From assembly GCA_000733355.1 (NCBI GenBank), contig JNVV01000001.1, positions 3,444,278 to 3,508,277 of the forward strand: a DNA stretch of 64,000 nucleotides, written 5' to 3'. Source of the stretch: Falciphora oryzae. Its lineage: Eukaryota > Ascomycota > Sordariomycetes > Magnaporthales > Magnaporthaceae. Positions 1 to 10,200 of the stretch are shown piece by piece. The notes beneath the pieces were generated by a model, which saw only the letters and a list, made by a program, of their open reading frames with translations, did no database searches and had not been told where the DNA came from. Position 1 is the stretch's first letter; each line of letters opens with the position of its first letter. The position numbers were made by a program, and so were the translations under genes.

Positions 1-636
1 GACGAGCGGGGAGACCAGGAGGCCAGCGGCGAGGGCAATGCTGACATAACCCATGAAAAGACCGGTGTTGGGGCCGGCCGTGTCAGCCAGCAGGGCAAGG
101 CCGACGCTCCAGACGATGGCGGCGCTCAGGCCCTGCAGGACGCGGCCGAGAGCCAGGACGACGATGTGGCGGCCCAGGCACAGCAGCAGCGTGGCGCCGG
201 CGAGGGCGAACAGGCCGGCGAGCATGGGCCCGCGCCGCGACGACGACTTGTCGGCATAGGCGCCGGCGAAGGGGCTCGCAATGAAGACGGCACCCGAGAA
301 ACAGGCGGCGAGGATCGAGTTCCATTGCTGTGCGTTGTTACCTCTCTCGACGTCAGTCACGGGAGATCAACACGGCGTATAGACGAGCTTGGCCGTTGCA
401 TATTTTGTTTGGCCGTCCATGTGTCGTGTTTGTTTACATACCTGGCTCTCGCTCTCGGGCACACCTGTCTGGGAAGAAACGGCCAAGGGGATGACAGGTA
501 GGATGAGGCCATAGAGGAACGAGTCGATAAAGATGGCCAACACGACCGTGGCGAGGATGAAGTTGGTATGGGAGCGGATGTGGAGGAGGTAAGGGGGCTG
601 TGTCTGCTTTGACAGCGTATTCGGTTGATTAGACAT
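1..636 (-). CDS. MFS transporter (DHA1-like), 5' part only
   Basis: Membrane transporter of the major facilitator superfamily; substrate not predictable. Exon 1 is 636..442 (65 codons, phase 0). An intron with donor GTATGT and acceptor CACAG spans 441..328. Exon 2 is 327..1 and runs off the window. Exon 1 gives a short hydrophilic N-terminus and helix 1, containing VVLAIFIDSFLYGLILPVIP. Exon 2 resumes with QWNSILAACF and has the loop 2-3 motif A form (GAYADKSSSRRGP), followed by helices with GRVLQGLSAAIVW. Motif placement and the helix 1 'FxDxxxYGxxxPxxP' pattern resemble the DHA1 drug/amine antiporter branch, including vesicular-amine-like fungal members. The 3' half lies outside the window, so subfamily and substrate remain open. 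The start at 636 is the first ATG in frame with helix 1. Confidence 0.82.
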
Positions 637-2252
637 GTTGACTCTGGTGTTCTTGGTATTCTGGGCTCAGACATTCGCTCGGGCTTCCTTCAGAGCTGAA
701 CAGCGTGGTGATAGGTCTGGTGCGTGACAACGGACAGCTAGTGGCCGGCTTGGCATGATCTCAAGGAGTTTCGTCTTTCCGAGATGCGACTGGAAGAGCG
801 GCGGGCGTCCCTTATACGTGATCATGTATCCCGACCTCAGGGTGCGGGATGGCCGGTTCCAGATGGGCAATCAGACCAAGACTGGCTGACTAGCCAGCGC
901 TCATGGTCGTCAAGCCATAGATGGCAGCTCGCAGGCAGGCGTGCACCCGTCGGGCACCGAGAACGCATCGCCTGGGCTGGACTGGCGGCCATCGAGGCCA
1001 GTCCCATGTCGAAGCCACACTGACACGAGCATGACACCGGTCAGTCAAACGTACGCGCAGACTATAGAGGGCTATATAGCGAGTTCTCGGCATCCGATTG
1101 TAGGTTCGGTGGGAGGCGAAACAGGGTGGATCCAAATCGAGGTTCGTCTCGTCCCATCCTGAGGTGCGCCCTGTATGTAGGTATGTATGCACTACGCAAG
1201 GCACGTACTGGCAGCGGGAGAGCGGGCCGCACTGTGGGACGCGTAGACGGGTATAGTCGATGGACCGTTGCCAAGGGGGTTTCACGTATGTAGGCCTCGA
1301 TACTCTATTCTGTCCGGCGCCCGGGAACCGTGCACTCCGGAGAGGACAGGCCCCACGACCAATCGAGGCCGGCCAACATAGCCGTTCCGCGTGTTCGGGC
1401 CCGGACGACGCCGACTCAGGCGGACAGCCGAGCCACAGCTGACCACCGTTCGAGGATAAGCACCCAGATATTGGCGCTGCTTCGAGGCCAGTAACAGAGT
1501 TGGCCTGACGTCGGAGGGGGGCGGGATTGACGGCATTGCTCGACCGCAGCACTATGGCTGTGGCAGCCAATCTAACGCGCATTGCCGGTCGAAAGAACCT
1601 AAGCGAGAACAAAGTTGCGGGCAGGAGGCAGGCTCATGGACGCGGCGTGCAATTCCGCGGCGCCAGGAAGACCCCCGTCTGGCGGTGCAGACGAAAACGA
1701 CGATCAATCAGGAGAAGCTCGCTGAATTCAACCTCTGGCGGGCAGCGTAGCGCCGAGAGTAGCCTCTCAGGCCAGGCTGTTCGGCAGTGGTTCCCTGCCC
1801 TGTTTTGTGTTTGGTCTCTGGGATTGCCTGCCGCGGTCCGCCGCGGCATTGGCACGGGACCCACCTGCGGCACGCACCTGTCCAAGGTCAGCCAAGCCCG
1901 CATCCCAGCGCGCCACACCGCGGGCCCCGACCAGGCGCTGCGGGGCTGCGATAAGATAAGTATCCCTGGAATCGAAGCGGCTGGAAGAAAATTTCCAATC
2001 CACCTCGCAGCTTTCGCGCCTCAGCGCGTTTCTGGCCGTTTTGTCATGACGGCTCTCTATCCCAGGCTCTGCACCCCAGGCTCTCTATTGCGCACGCCGA
2101 ACCCTTGTCACGCCTTTCTATCCCTCTAGCGCCGTCACGGAACCTCCCTATCTTCCGCCCTAGCTCGGGGCCTGCAGCCTTTTTTGCAATTCCCGAATCT
2201 AGGCCCTTCTCCTTCCCTTCGTCTCTTCCTTCGTACACTCTCGGCCCGAGCC
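637..2252. other. Intergenic region between MFS gene and RRP7
   Basis: Divergent promoter region of about 1.6 kb shared by the MFS transporter (leftward) and RRP7 (rightward). No supported gene is present; the open frames here overlap on both strands and show no recognisable protein. It holds a GCTATATAGC palindrome near 1071, a tandem GATA motif at 1950-1960, and a pyrimidine-rich leader (about 2195-2240) just before the RRP7 start. Confidence 0.6.
1950..1960 (+). promoter_or_regulatory. Tandem GATA motif (GATAAGATAAG)
   Basis: Two overlapping GATAAG cores lie in direct orientation about 290 bases before the RRP7 start and 1.3 kb before the MFS start. Tandem HGATAR sites are the known preferred target of AreA/NIT2-type fungal GATA factors. 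Use at this locus is inference. Confidence 0.35.
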
Positions 2253-3269
2253 ATGGGGGCAAAAACCACGAGGACATCGCCAGGGGCCACGGCAGAATCA
2301 GGGGTCATACCGGTCACGCTCGGCGACTTCTCTGTCCTACCCGTCGTCTTCCCCGCCTCGCCCGCCTACCCCCACGCCGCCGTGCACCACGTCTACCTGA
2401 GACGCCACACCCCCAAGATACCCACCGCCGATGACGACCGGTCTATTTTCCTGGCCAACGTCCCCGTCGATAGCACCCCCGCCCATTTTCGGGCCGTGTT
2501 TGCCGCCCTCGTTGGCGCCGGCAAGTTCGAGGACATCACGTTCCTCGACGACCAGAAACGGAGCAAATGCGCCTCCCTACTGCCGTCCCAGGCAGTCCGA
2601 CTGGCCCGGGCAGCGCACAATTCCAACAAGAGGAAAAGGGGTGAAGTGGAGGAGGACGACGAGGCGGCAGAGCTCCAAGCCGCCAGGACACTCCTGGAGA
2701 CATGGCCACGGCGTCTGAGGCGCAGCGGCAGCACAGCAGTAGCCCTCCTCGCCGACGACCGGAGCGTCAACGTGGCCCTCAAGGCCGTTGCCAAACTTCA
2801 CAAGACCAAAAAATACCCCGTCTGGGGCGTCGACAGGGATTCCAAGGACGCCCCGCCACCCTTGGGCGCCCCCTGGCTTCGCGGCCACAGCCGGCTTTCG
2901 TACCCGGACCGCGAGGTGGTAGAGTCGGCCGTCAACTCCTTCTTTACCTTGTTCAACAGGCGCGAGCGCGAGGCCGCCGAGCTTTCCAAGAGGCTGCGCA
3001 ATGAGCCCGACGCCGATGGCTTCATCACGGTGACCCGCGGCGGATCCTCAAGGACGGCCCCGGTCAGCAGGGAGGAGGCGGAGCGGTCGAGGCAGCGCTT
3101 GGCCGAGAGGGAGGAGCGCCGCAAGTCGGAGCTGTCGGGCGGATTCTACCGCTTCCAGCAGCGGGAGAAGCAAAAGGCGGAGCATGACGCGCTTGTTCGC
3201 CGCTTCGAGGCCGACAAGACCAAGCTGCAACAGCTCAGGGAGAAGCGGAAGCTCAAGCCGGAGGCATGA
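2253..3269 (+). CDS. RRP7: Ribosomal RNA-processing protein 7 (Rrp7)
   Basis: Nucleolar factor of the UTP-C module (in yeast with Utp22 and casein kinase 2) needed for 18S rRNA maturation in the small-subunit processome. Intronless, 338 aa. The start at 2253 sits in a strong context (GCCATGG). A longer in-frame start at 2184 would add 23 residues without family features. Residues ~45-55 (HHVYLRRHTPK) and a degenerate RRM-like segment (~65-105, RSIFLANVPVDSTPAHFRAV) form the N-terminal domain. A Lys/Glu-rich spacer (NKRKRGEVEEDDE) follows. The C-terminal Rrp7 domain ends in the diagnostic GGFYRFQQREK segment and a charged helix (FEADKTKLQQLREKRK). Length and domain order match fungal Rrp7. Confidence 0.93.
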   Translation: MGAKTTRTSPGATAESGVIPVTLGDFSVLPVVFPASPAYPHAAVHHVYLRRHTPKIPTADDDRSIFLANVPVDSTPAHFRAVFAALVGAGKFEDITFLDDQKRSKCASLLPSQAVRLARAAHNSNKRKRGEVEEDDEAAELQAARTLLETWPRRLRRSGSTAVALLADDRSVNVALKAVAKLHKTKKYPVWGVDRDSKDAPPPLGAPWLRGHSRLSYPDREVVESAVNSFFTLFNRREREAAELSKRLRNEPDADGFITVTRGGSSRTAPVSREEAERSRQRLAEREERRKSELSGGFYRFQQREKQKAEHDALVRRFEADKTKLQQLREKRKLKPEA

Positions 3270-4248
3270 CTGGGCGTGGCATAAGCTAGGAATCCACTCG
3301 CGGCGCCGTCTTCATAGCGTCACATCATTACTCGCATCAGCAGTCTTCGGCAAGAAACCATAGGTGAGCCCATTTTTGCTTGGCCTCTTGATGCCTCCAG
3401 GGTGCCGCACCAACCCATCTTGATCGCGTGATGACTGCCGCGGGGCCATCGAACACTCCCTGGTCTTGTCTGTTCTCTTGAACGGACCCGTCTGTATGCG
3501 GATGTATGCCGAAAACAACCGCGTCATCAAATCTTCTCAAACATGTCTGAACGATCCTACTTGGCGGTTTACTTGTGTTTGTCTTGGCTGTGTCTGATTC
3601 AATGCTGACTGCTATCAGCGTAGGCTTCTGCTGGCACGTCGGCGGTAAAGGGGCGGCTGTTCCTCCGCTTCCGAAATCACGAGACGTGAAACACGCCGAC
3701 CAGTGAATCGAACGTGGCAGGCAGGTCGCGGACCCGGCCATGACATATGCGACCGCGCCTATCAAACTGCCAAAAGACTTCCTAGATAGGATATTGTACA
3801 TGTCACTCGGGAGGGAACTAATGAAGACGAAAACGCCTGACCAGGAAATAAGAAATGTGGCAACGATGTTTGTAGCAGTGAGAGGAAGGCGGACGCAAAC
3901 CAGGAAGCAGAATCAAAAACGGAAAAAGGAACCACATAAAAAAGGAAGCAGAGAAGGAAAGCGACAAACCGCAAAAGTGGAAGCTATAGCACACAAGCTC
4001 CTTCAAAATAGCGACTTGCCCCCAGTTCCTAGTAGTGATACTAACAGAATTGACAACCAGCCATTTAAATCTTTTCTCCTTCCATCTCATCCCCTGATTT
4101 CTTGCCATCCTTCAACTCGGCGGCAGTCGGCTCGTTTTCTACACTGTAACCCCGCTAATCCCACAATTAGGGTTTGAAAAGCTTGCTATATAACCCCACT
4201 TGCGAGTACCCCGCCTCCAACAAAAACCGCGCTCTTACCGGCAAAAAA
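3270..4248. other. Intergenic region before the tRNA pair
   Basis: No supported gene. An open frame at 3740-4177 (145 codons) is Lys/Arg-rich at first and then loses any protein-like pattern; I treat it as chance. Base composition becomes A/T-richer toward the tRNA genes. Confidence 0.5.
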
Positions 4249-4342
4249 TCCGATATGGTGTAGTGGCTAACATCCGACGCTCTCATGCGAGGTCCCCTCC
4301 TGAGTCTCCGTCGAGCCCGGGGTTCGATTCCCCGTATCGGAG
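4249..4342 (+). tRNA. tRNA-Glu (CTC), with 22-nt intron
   Basis: The acceptor stem TCCGATA pairs with TATCGGA, followed by discriminator G at 4342. The D-arm reads GGTGTAGTGGCTAACAT. The anticodon stem CGACG (4275-4279) pairs with CGTCG (4309-4313). The loop starts C-T-CTC-A, with anticodon CTC at 4282-4284. A 22-nt intron fills 4286..4307, directly after position 37, the canonical nuclear tRNA intron site. The T-arm contains GGTTCGATTCC, a perfect B box. Mature length is 72 nt before CCA addition. Only 5 nt separate it from the next tRNA. Confidence 0.93.
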
Positions 4343-4347
4343 CCACT

Positions 4348-4420
4348 GCCCGGTTAGCTCAATCGGTAGAGCGTGAGACTCTTAATCTCAAGGTTGCGGG
4401 TTCGACCCCCGCATCGGGCT
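4348..4420 (+). tRNA. tRNA-Lys (CTT), intronless
   Basis: The acceptor stem GCCCGGT pairs with ATCGGGC (one G-T pair), and the discriminator is T at 4420. The A box reads TAGCTCAATCGG. The anticodon stem TGAGA/TCTCA encloses loop CTCTTAA with anticodon CTT. The B box is GGTTCGACCCC. It is 73 nt with no intron. It begins 5 nt after tRNA-Glu, with spacer CCACT, which has no oligo-T terminator. Confidence 0.93.
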
Positions 4421-4911
4421 CAATTCCCGGTGCGCCTGTGGTACACAGGCAAATCGACCACTTTTTTTTTTTTTTTTTTTTTTTTTTGCCATTTTTCTTG
4501 TTCTGTTTAAGCGGGTTTAGACCGTCGATATTTACTTTTAGCAAGCTAATTCCTCCAAAAGTGGTTAAAAGTCGTACATGTGTGGATGGCAAGATATCAT
4601 ACGTCCTTATGTGGAATCATGTGGGTTGTGTGCCATGCTTCCGGTTACGAGAGGCAGGATTGAACGATCATACATGTAATTGGCTATCGGAGGAGGGAAT
4701 CTGAAAGGTCGTAGCTTTCGTTGCCGGAGCATTCACGACCTGACAACCGTGCAAAGCATTGGTAGTTTTTCTGTCTATTATTACAAGTTTAACTCATGAA
4801 AAGCCGCAGCCCTAATGTCCAGCAGGCCATTCTAAATCGGGCAGTTGGCTGCCGTTTATTAACCCATTGTATCGTGTATTCATTACGCTTTCGATACCCT
4901 GTCAAACACCG
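4421..4911. other. tRNA downstream region, relatively A/T-rich
   Basis: Holds the T-run that ends the tRNA unit and about 420 bases of lower-GC sequence up to the 3' end of the deaminase gene. No gene or recognisable element seen. Confidence 0.5.
4462..4487 (+). terminator. 26-T run, probable RNA polymerase III terminator
   Basis: An uninterrupted run of 26 T lies 41 bases downstream of tRNA-Lys and is the first T run of four or more after either tRNA gene. Pol III stops at four or more T, so this would end transcription of one or both tRNAs. The excess length suggests a slipped homopolymer. Confidence 0.6.
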
Positions 4912-6666
4912 TCACCTCGCCGCATCCACGGCCTCCTTTTCATCCAGATAGCGGTCGCCGTACTCGGTGACGACCCACAGGCAAAACTCCTCCCACGCGA
5001 CGGCCCACTCCTTCAACCGCAGGGCCTTGACGCCGGACCCCAGCGACGCCTCCTTGATGCCCCGGACCCAGGCCGCGTCGTCCTCGTCCTCGAACGCGGC
5101 CCAGCGCACGCTGTTCTCGGCCAGCGAGCCCAGGCCGGCCAGGCCCAGGTTCTCCCACCCCTGCAGGGCCTGCCAAAAGTCGTGCGTGGCGCCGGCCGTG
5201 TCGTGGCCGAGCATGCCCGGGTCGTCGTTGCTGAGGGCGCACGGCACGCCCCTGGCCAGCAGCGCGGGCAGCGGGTGGGCCAGGACGCTCGAGCACAGGC
5301 GCAGGACCTCGTTGCTGATGGGGCAGCTCTCGACCAGGATGCGCTTCTCCTTGATGAGCTCGACGAGCAGCGGGTGCTTGTAGAGCGAGAAGCCGTGGCC
5401 TACGCGCCGCGTGCCCAGCAGCACCGCGTCGAACAGGTTGCCGTCCGTCTCGGTCCCGTCCCCGAGCGTCTCGCCCGCGTGGAAGAAGAAGGGGATGCTC
5501 ACCCCTTCCTCGGCGCACAGCTTGCGGAACCAGGCCAGGATCGGGAACAGCGCCTTGAGCGTGGGCCCTTTATCCTCCTGCCCAACCACGTCGTAGCCGG
5601 CCACCAGGTGCGGGAACGCGCGCTTGGTCTCGACGCACAGCACCATGTCGGACGCCATGGACCGGGCCGGCGCGGCGCGGTGCGAGGACCAGATCATGCG
5701 CAGGCCCCAGAAGGACGGGCGCGACTCCTTGAATCTCTTGACCTCCTCGTCGATAACGGTGAACATGTGCATGTAGTCCTCCTCGGGCTCGTCGCGGCCC
5801 TCGCGGCAGTAGTCGAGCGGCCAGGTGTGGCGGAACTCGGCCCAGGCGACGCCGTCGTCGTGCAGCAGGCCCAGCACGCGGCGCAGGAAGGCGCGGAACA
5901 CGGGCTCGTAGTGCAGCATGGACCCCGTGATCTCGAAGCAGCGCATGAACTTGCCCCAGATGTGGTCCTGCCCGTGGTGCTGCTCCGTCGAGTCGGTGCG
6001 CGAGATGGTGACGCGCGACTTGAGCCACGCCTCGAAGGCCGCGCGCCCCCCGCCGGGGAACGTCTCGGCGGCGCGCGCGGCGGGCACATGGGTCCCCGGG
6101 ACGTAGTCCTCGGACCAGATGGATATGGTCTCTGCGGCCGGCGGCGTCGCCCTCAGGAACCGGAAGACGGGCGTGCGCTCCCGGCGGGCCTCGTCGGTGG
6201 CGAGGTGCGAGTCGCGGCAGGCGACGTGCATGCCCGGCGTGTCGAGCACGACGCCGATCAGGAAGCCGTAGTCGACCATGGCGTCGTTGTGGGCGTGCAG
6301 CAGGGCGCCCTTGGGCAGGCGGCGCACGATGCGCCAGAGCTCCGTCGTCTCCATGACGTCCTTGGCGAGCCCGAACATCATGCCCGGGTGCACCGTGACG
6401 TGGCCGGCCTCGCGCACGGCGATGGCCTCCTCGAGCTGCGGCGTCCACACGCGCCCGTTCTCGTCAGCCCGGATCCGGTCCACGATGGCGCACGCCCGCC
6501 GCGCGATGGGCGACAGCGACTGCCGGAACGCGTGGTCGCTCCGCTGCCTGGCCTCCTGCGCCACGAGCCCGTCCCGCCCCTGGAGGTACTTTTGCACCAG
6601 CCCGTCCACCGGCTGCGGCATCTCCTTTTCCGTCTCGGCCCACTCCTCGTCCGAGAACACCGCCAT
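4912..6666 (-). CDS. Adenosine deaminase of the ADGF/ADA2 (CECR1) class
   Basis: Metal-dependent hydrolase expected to deaminate adenosine to inosine. Intronless, 584 aa, typical for the ADGF-like fungal class and longer than classical ADA (~350 aa). The zinc site is visible: H124/H126 in GALLHAHNDAM, the HAGE motif (H396, E399) in a FFFHAGETLGDG context, then GHG in TRRVGHGFSLYKHP, ESCPISNEVLR, and SNDDPGMLGHD carrying the catalytic/zinc aspartates. The N-terminus (MAVFSDEEWAETEKEM) has no signal peptide, unlike the secreted animal ADA2 proteins, so a cytosolic enzyme is inferred. Its upstream side faces the convergent end of the 5-oxoprolinase gene. Substrate is inferred from family only. 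Confidence 0.9.
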   Translation of the reverse strand: MAVFSDEEWAETEKEMPQPVDGLVQKYLQGRDGLVAQEARQRSDHAFRQSLSPIARRACAIVDRIRADENGRVWTPQLEEAIAVREAGHVTVHPGMMFGLAKDVMETTELWRIVRRLPKGALLHAHNDAMVDYGFLIGVVLDTPGMHVACRDSHLATDEARRERTPVFRFLRATPPAAETISIWSEDYVPGTHVPAARAAETFPGGGRAAFEAWLKSRVTISRTDSTEQHHGQDHIWGKFMRCFEITGSMLHYEPVFRAFLRRVLGLLHDDGVAWAEFRHTWPLDYCREGRDEPEEDYMHMFTVIDEEVKRFKESRPSFWGLRMIWSSHRAAPARSMASDMVLCVETKRAFPHLVAGYDVVGQEDKGPTLKALFPILAWFRKLCAEEGVSIPFFFHAGETLGDGTETDGNLFDAVLLGTRRVGHGFSLYKHPLLVELIKEKRILVESCPISNEVLRLCSSVLAHPLPALLARGVPCALSNDDPGMLGHDTAGATHDFWQALQGWENLGLAGLGSLAENSVRWAAFEDEDDAAWVRGIKEASLGSGVKALRLKEWAVAWEEFCLWVVTEYGDRYLDEKEAVDAAR

Positions 6667-7279
6667 ATTGAATTTGTTGTTTCTTGCGGTTTTTCTACTT
6701 TCTTTCCGGGCGACCGCGGTGGTTTGTCAGCGCAGGTTTGACAGTTTTCGCCCGCCGAGTTCAGATGACATGGACAGCGCTGAAGCGTCGTTTTACAGTA
6801 CCCTCCAGCCTGCCGCCGAGTGGCGGGGTTTGCTGTAGCCCGCGGGGACAACTCCTTTACAGGGCAGATGCTAGTGGCAGGTCAGGGGTAGTGGATCCGT
6901 CATCCGTCGTGCTCCTGTCGGTTCATTCACGTTCCGATCGGTCAGCCCCGACCGGTGCCGCTTCCTGCTCATCTTCTGGAGGCCATCATTGTCTTTCCGG
7001 TTCGCCCGTAGTCCACAAGAAAGCTGTGACCTTATTGAAGGCCTAAGTCTCAACTGTTCTATGACAAGGTAATCGCTACGACATGCCTTTTTCCCGGTGT
7101 CGGTTCCCATGCGAACAATCTCCCAGGGCACTTGATCAGATCGAATAGTAATAGAACGTGAACCGCATCAAGCATACCAAATTTAGCAGCGTCTCATCCA
7201 AAATCCATGACTATACAACAGTCGGCCAGTCTCACAGGCCTATCTCCCACAAATTATCACTACAGATGCATCGCCGCCT
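6667..7279. other. Deaminase 5' region / 5-oxoprolinase 3' region
   Basis: Promoter and leader of the leftward deaminase gene plus the downstream flank of the 5-oxoprolinase gene. No gene seen. Confidence 0.5.
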
Positions 7280-10200
7280 CTACGCCTGCAGAGCCGCGTC
7301 CTCCCTGGCGCCATGAGTACCTCTCCGCCAGCTATTCTGCGGATCCGCCTTGCGGCTCGAGGCGCTCGCCTGCCCGACGGGGCCCCAGCCGCCGCCGCCG
7401 GGCGTGTTGATGATGATCCGGTCGCCCGCCTGCATCGGCGCGCTGTTCTTGGCCCCGAGGTTGATGAACCGCTCCTCGTACTCAACCTCCTCCTCCTCCT
7501 CCTCCTCCTCCTCCTTGTCCTTGACGTCGCCGCCGCCCTGGATCTTCTTGAGCGACTTCTCCCAGCTGGTCTTGGCCACCTTCCTCACCCATAGGTTGAG
7601 GCCGCACTCGGCCGGCTCTCCGCCCGCCATGCCATATGGCTTGTAGACCCGGCGCTCGCTCAGGATCGACACCTGCAGCGGGATGCGGAACTCGATGTCG
7701 CGGATTACGCCGTCGCCGCCCCGGTGCTGCCCGTTGCCGCCCGACCCCGGCCGGATCGAGAACTCGCGCAGCAGCACGGGGTACCGTCGCTCAAAGATCT
7801 CCGAGTCGGTGATGCGCGTGTTGGTCATGTGCACATGCACGCCGCTGGTGCCCTCCCACGTCGGCCCGGCTCCGGACCCACCCGAGATGGTCTCGTAGTA
7901 GCCGAACCCCTTGACCTCGGCCTGTCCTGCGACGTTGCCGCCGAATCCAAAGGTGAGGTTGTTGCAGCATCCCTGGCTTGCCGCGCACGCCTGGAAGGCC
8001 TTGAAGATAACATCGGTCACGCGCTGGCTCGTCAGCACGTTGCCCCCCACAACGGCCGCCCGGTCCGACGGCGACAGAAGTGACTTGGGAGGGATCTTGA
8101 CGTGAATAGGCTTCAGGCATCCTTGATTGAGAGGAATGTCTTCTGAGATCAGACACCTCAGGCAGTAGATGATGGCGCTAATTTCAATTGCAGTGTTAGT
8201 GTGAGTCGGCTCCTCGTTATTTCGGGTCCGGTAGAGTCAGCGTCAAAATGTCTTACCTGTAGGTGATGGCCTCAGGTGCGTTGACATTCCCATAGATCTC
8301 AGGTCCAGTCCCGGCAAAGTCAAAGACAGCTTCGCCCTTTTCAGCATCGATGATGACCTTGAGCCTGATGGGGCTGCCCTCGTCCATAAAGTCCTCGGCC
8401 GACAGGTCCTTGCCCTCGAAACGCTTGCTGGCTTCCTTGAGAAGCCTGCGAACGCAGTACTCGGCATTGTTCTGGATCTGCACCATGTAGAAGTCGACGG
8501 TGCTCTCGCCATACTCCTCAATCAGGCTCTCGATCAGCGAGATGCCCTTCTGGTTGGCCGACACCTGCGCGCGCAGGTCGTTGATGTTGTCAGCCAGGCA
8601 GCGAGTGCCGCTGCAGCCCGGCTGCCGCGCCGGCTCATGGTAAAAGATCTCGATCACGCGCTCCTCGTCGAACCTGCCCTCGCTCACAAACTTCTCGCTC
8701 TTGATCGACGCGCCCTCCTGGTACAGCTCGCGTGAGTGCGGCGGCATGCTGCCTGCGGTAATGCCTCCAATGTCGGCGTGGTGCGCCCGCGATGCCGCGT
8801 AAAACAGAATCTTGTCGCCCGCCTCGTTGAAAGCCGGCATTATGAGCGTCACATCGGGAAGATGAGTACCACCGTACGACGGGTGGTTCGTCGCAATCAC
8901 GTCTCCCTTCTTGAGCTTGCCCTTCCATATCTCAGCCTGCCGCTTAACGCAGGTGCTCATCGAACCCAAGTGCACCGGCAAATGGGGCGCGTTCGCCACA
9001 AGTCCACCGCCCGCGTCGAAGATGGCACATGAAAAGTCGAGTCGCTCCTTGACGTTGGTGCTGACGCTCGTCTTCTGCAGCGCCTGCCCCATCTGCTCCG
9101 CGATCGCCATGAAGCGGTGTCCAAAAACGCTCAACATGATGGGGTCTACCTCGCGCTGGCCGTCAGCCTGTTGCGCTTCGTCGTCCTTCCTCTTGTCCTC
9201 ATCAATGTCGATGATGACATGGGTATCCAGGATGAGAGCCGCGGTCTTGGGAGCAACCACGATGGTCTGCGTGCCGTCGGCGAGAACCGCAGGGCCTGGC
9301 AGCCTGTCTCCGACCGCCAGGTCCTCAAGTTTGTATATCGGCGTCTCGACCCGGCCGCCCTCGAAGTACACCTGGGCAGCCGAGTGGCGCTTCTCACTAC
9401 CCGTGAGCTCACTGCGCTTGAGCACCTTGAGCTGGTCGTCAACCGACTTCTCGCTATAGCTGAAGCTTTTGCCAATGCCGCGCACACGCACGTCATCAAC
9501 GATGATGTCGCGCTCGTCCAAGGTGAAGCCAAACTCGTACCGGTGTTGTTTGACAAAGCCCTTGCCGAAAGCCCAGTCGTCGCCGCCAAAGTGGTCCTTC
9601 GCTTCTTGCGCTGATGGCCTGATAATCATGAGAGCAGATTCGGTGCCGCGGTACCGCATGTTGAGGTACTCCTCAAACACGATCTCGCTGTCGTCGAAGC
9701 CCTGGTCTCGTAGCGCTGACCTCGACTTTTCCTTGAGCTTCTCCATTTTGCTTTTGAGGTCCTTTACAACCTGGCCCTCGTCGGCCCAGACCGTAGACTC
9801 GGGCTCCTGCCTCTCATCGACCACATCGGCAAGTGCCATACCGTACGCCGACAGCACGGACGAGTAGCGGTGCACGAGAATCTGCTTGATGCCCAGGGCC
9901 CCGGCTATGGCGACAGCGTGCTGCCCACCTGCGCCGCCGAACGTGGCCAGGCGGTGCTTGGACGAGTCGTGGCCCTTGGCCTCAGTGATGGACCGGATGG
10001 GCCGCGTCATGCTCTCGTTGGCAACGGTCAGGAAGCCGAACGCGACCTCGTCGACCGTCATCTGTTTCTCCGAGTCCCGGTTCACCTCGTCTGTCAGCTC
10101 CTGCAGCACCTTCCTGCTTGCCTCGACGTCCAGGCCCTCGTCCTCGTTCCTGCCAAAGATCTTGGGGAAGAACTCGGGTAGCAGCCGACCCAAAAAAAGG

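Noticed and set aside
3740..4177. 145-codon + strand frame
   Set aside because: Basic low-complexity middle part, no family resemblance, weak start context; chance frame in A-rich DNA.
4867..6741. 624-codon + strand frame
   Set aside because: Antisense shadow of the adenosine deaminase gene; GC3-rich coding on the minus strand leaves the opposite frame open.
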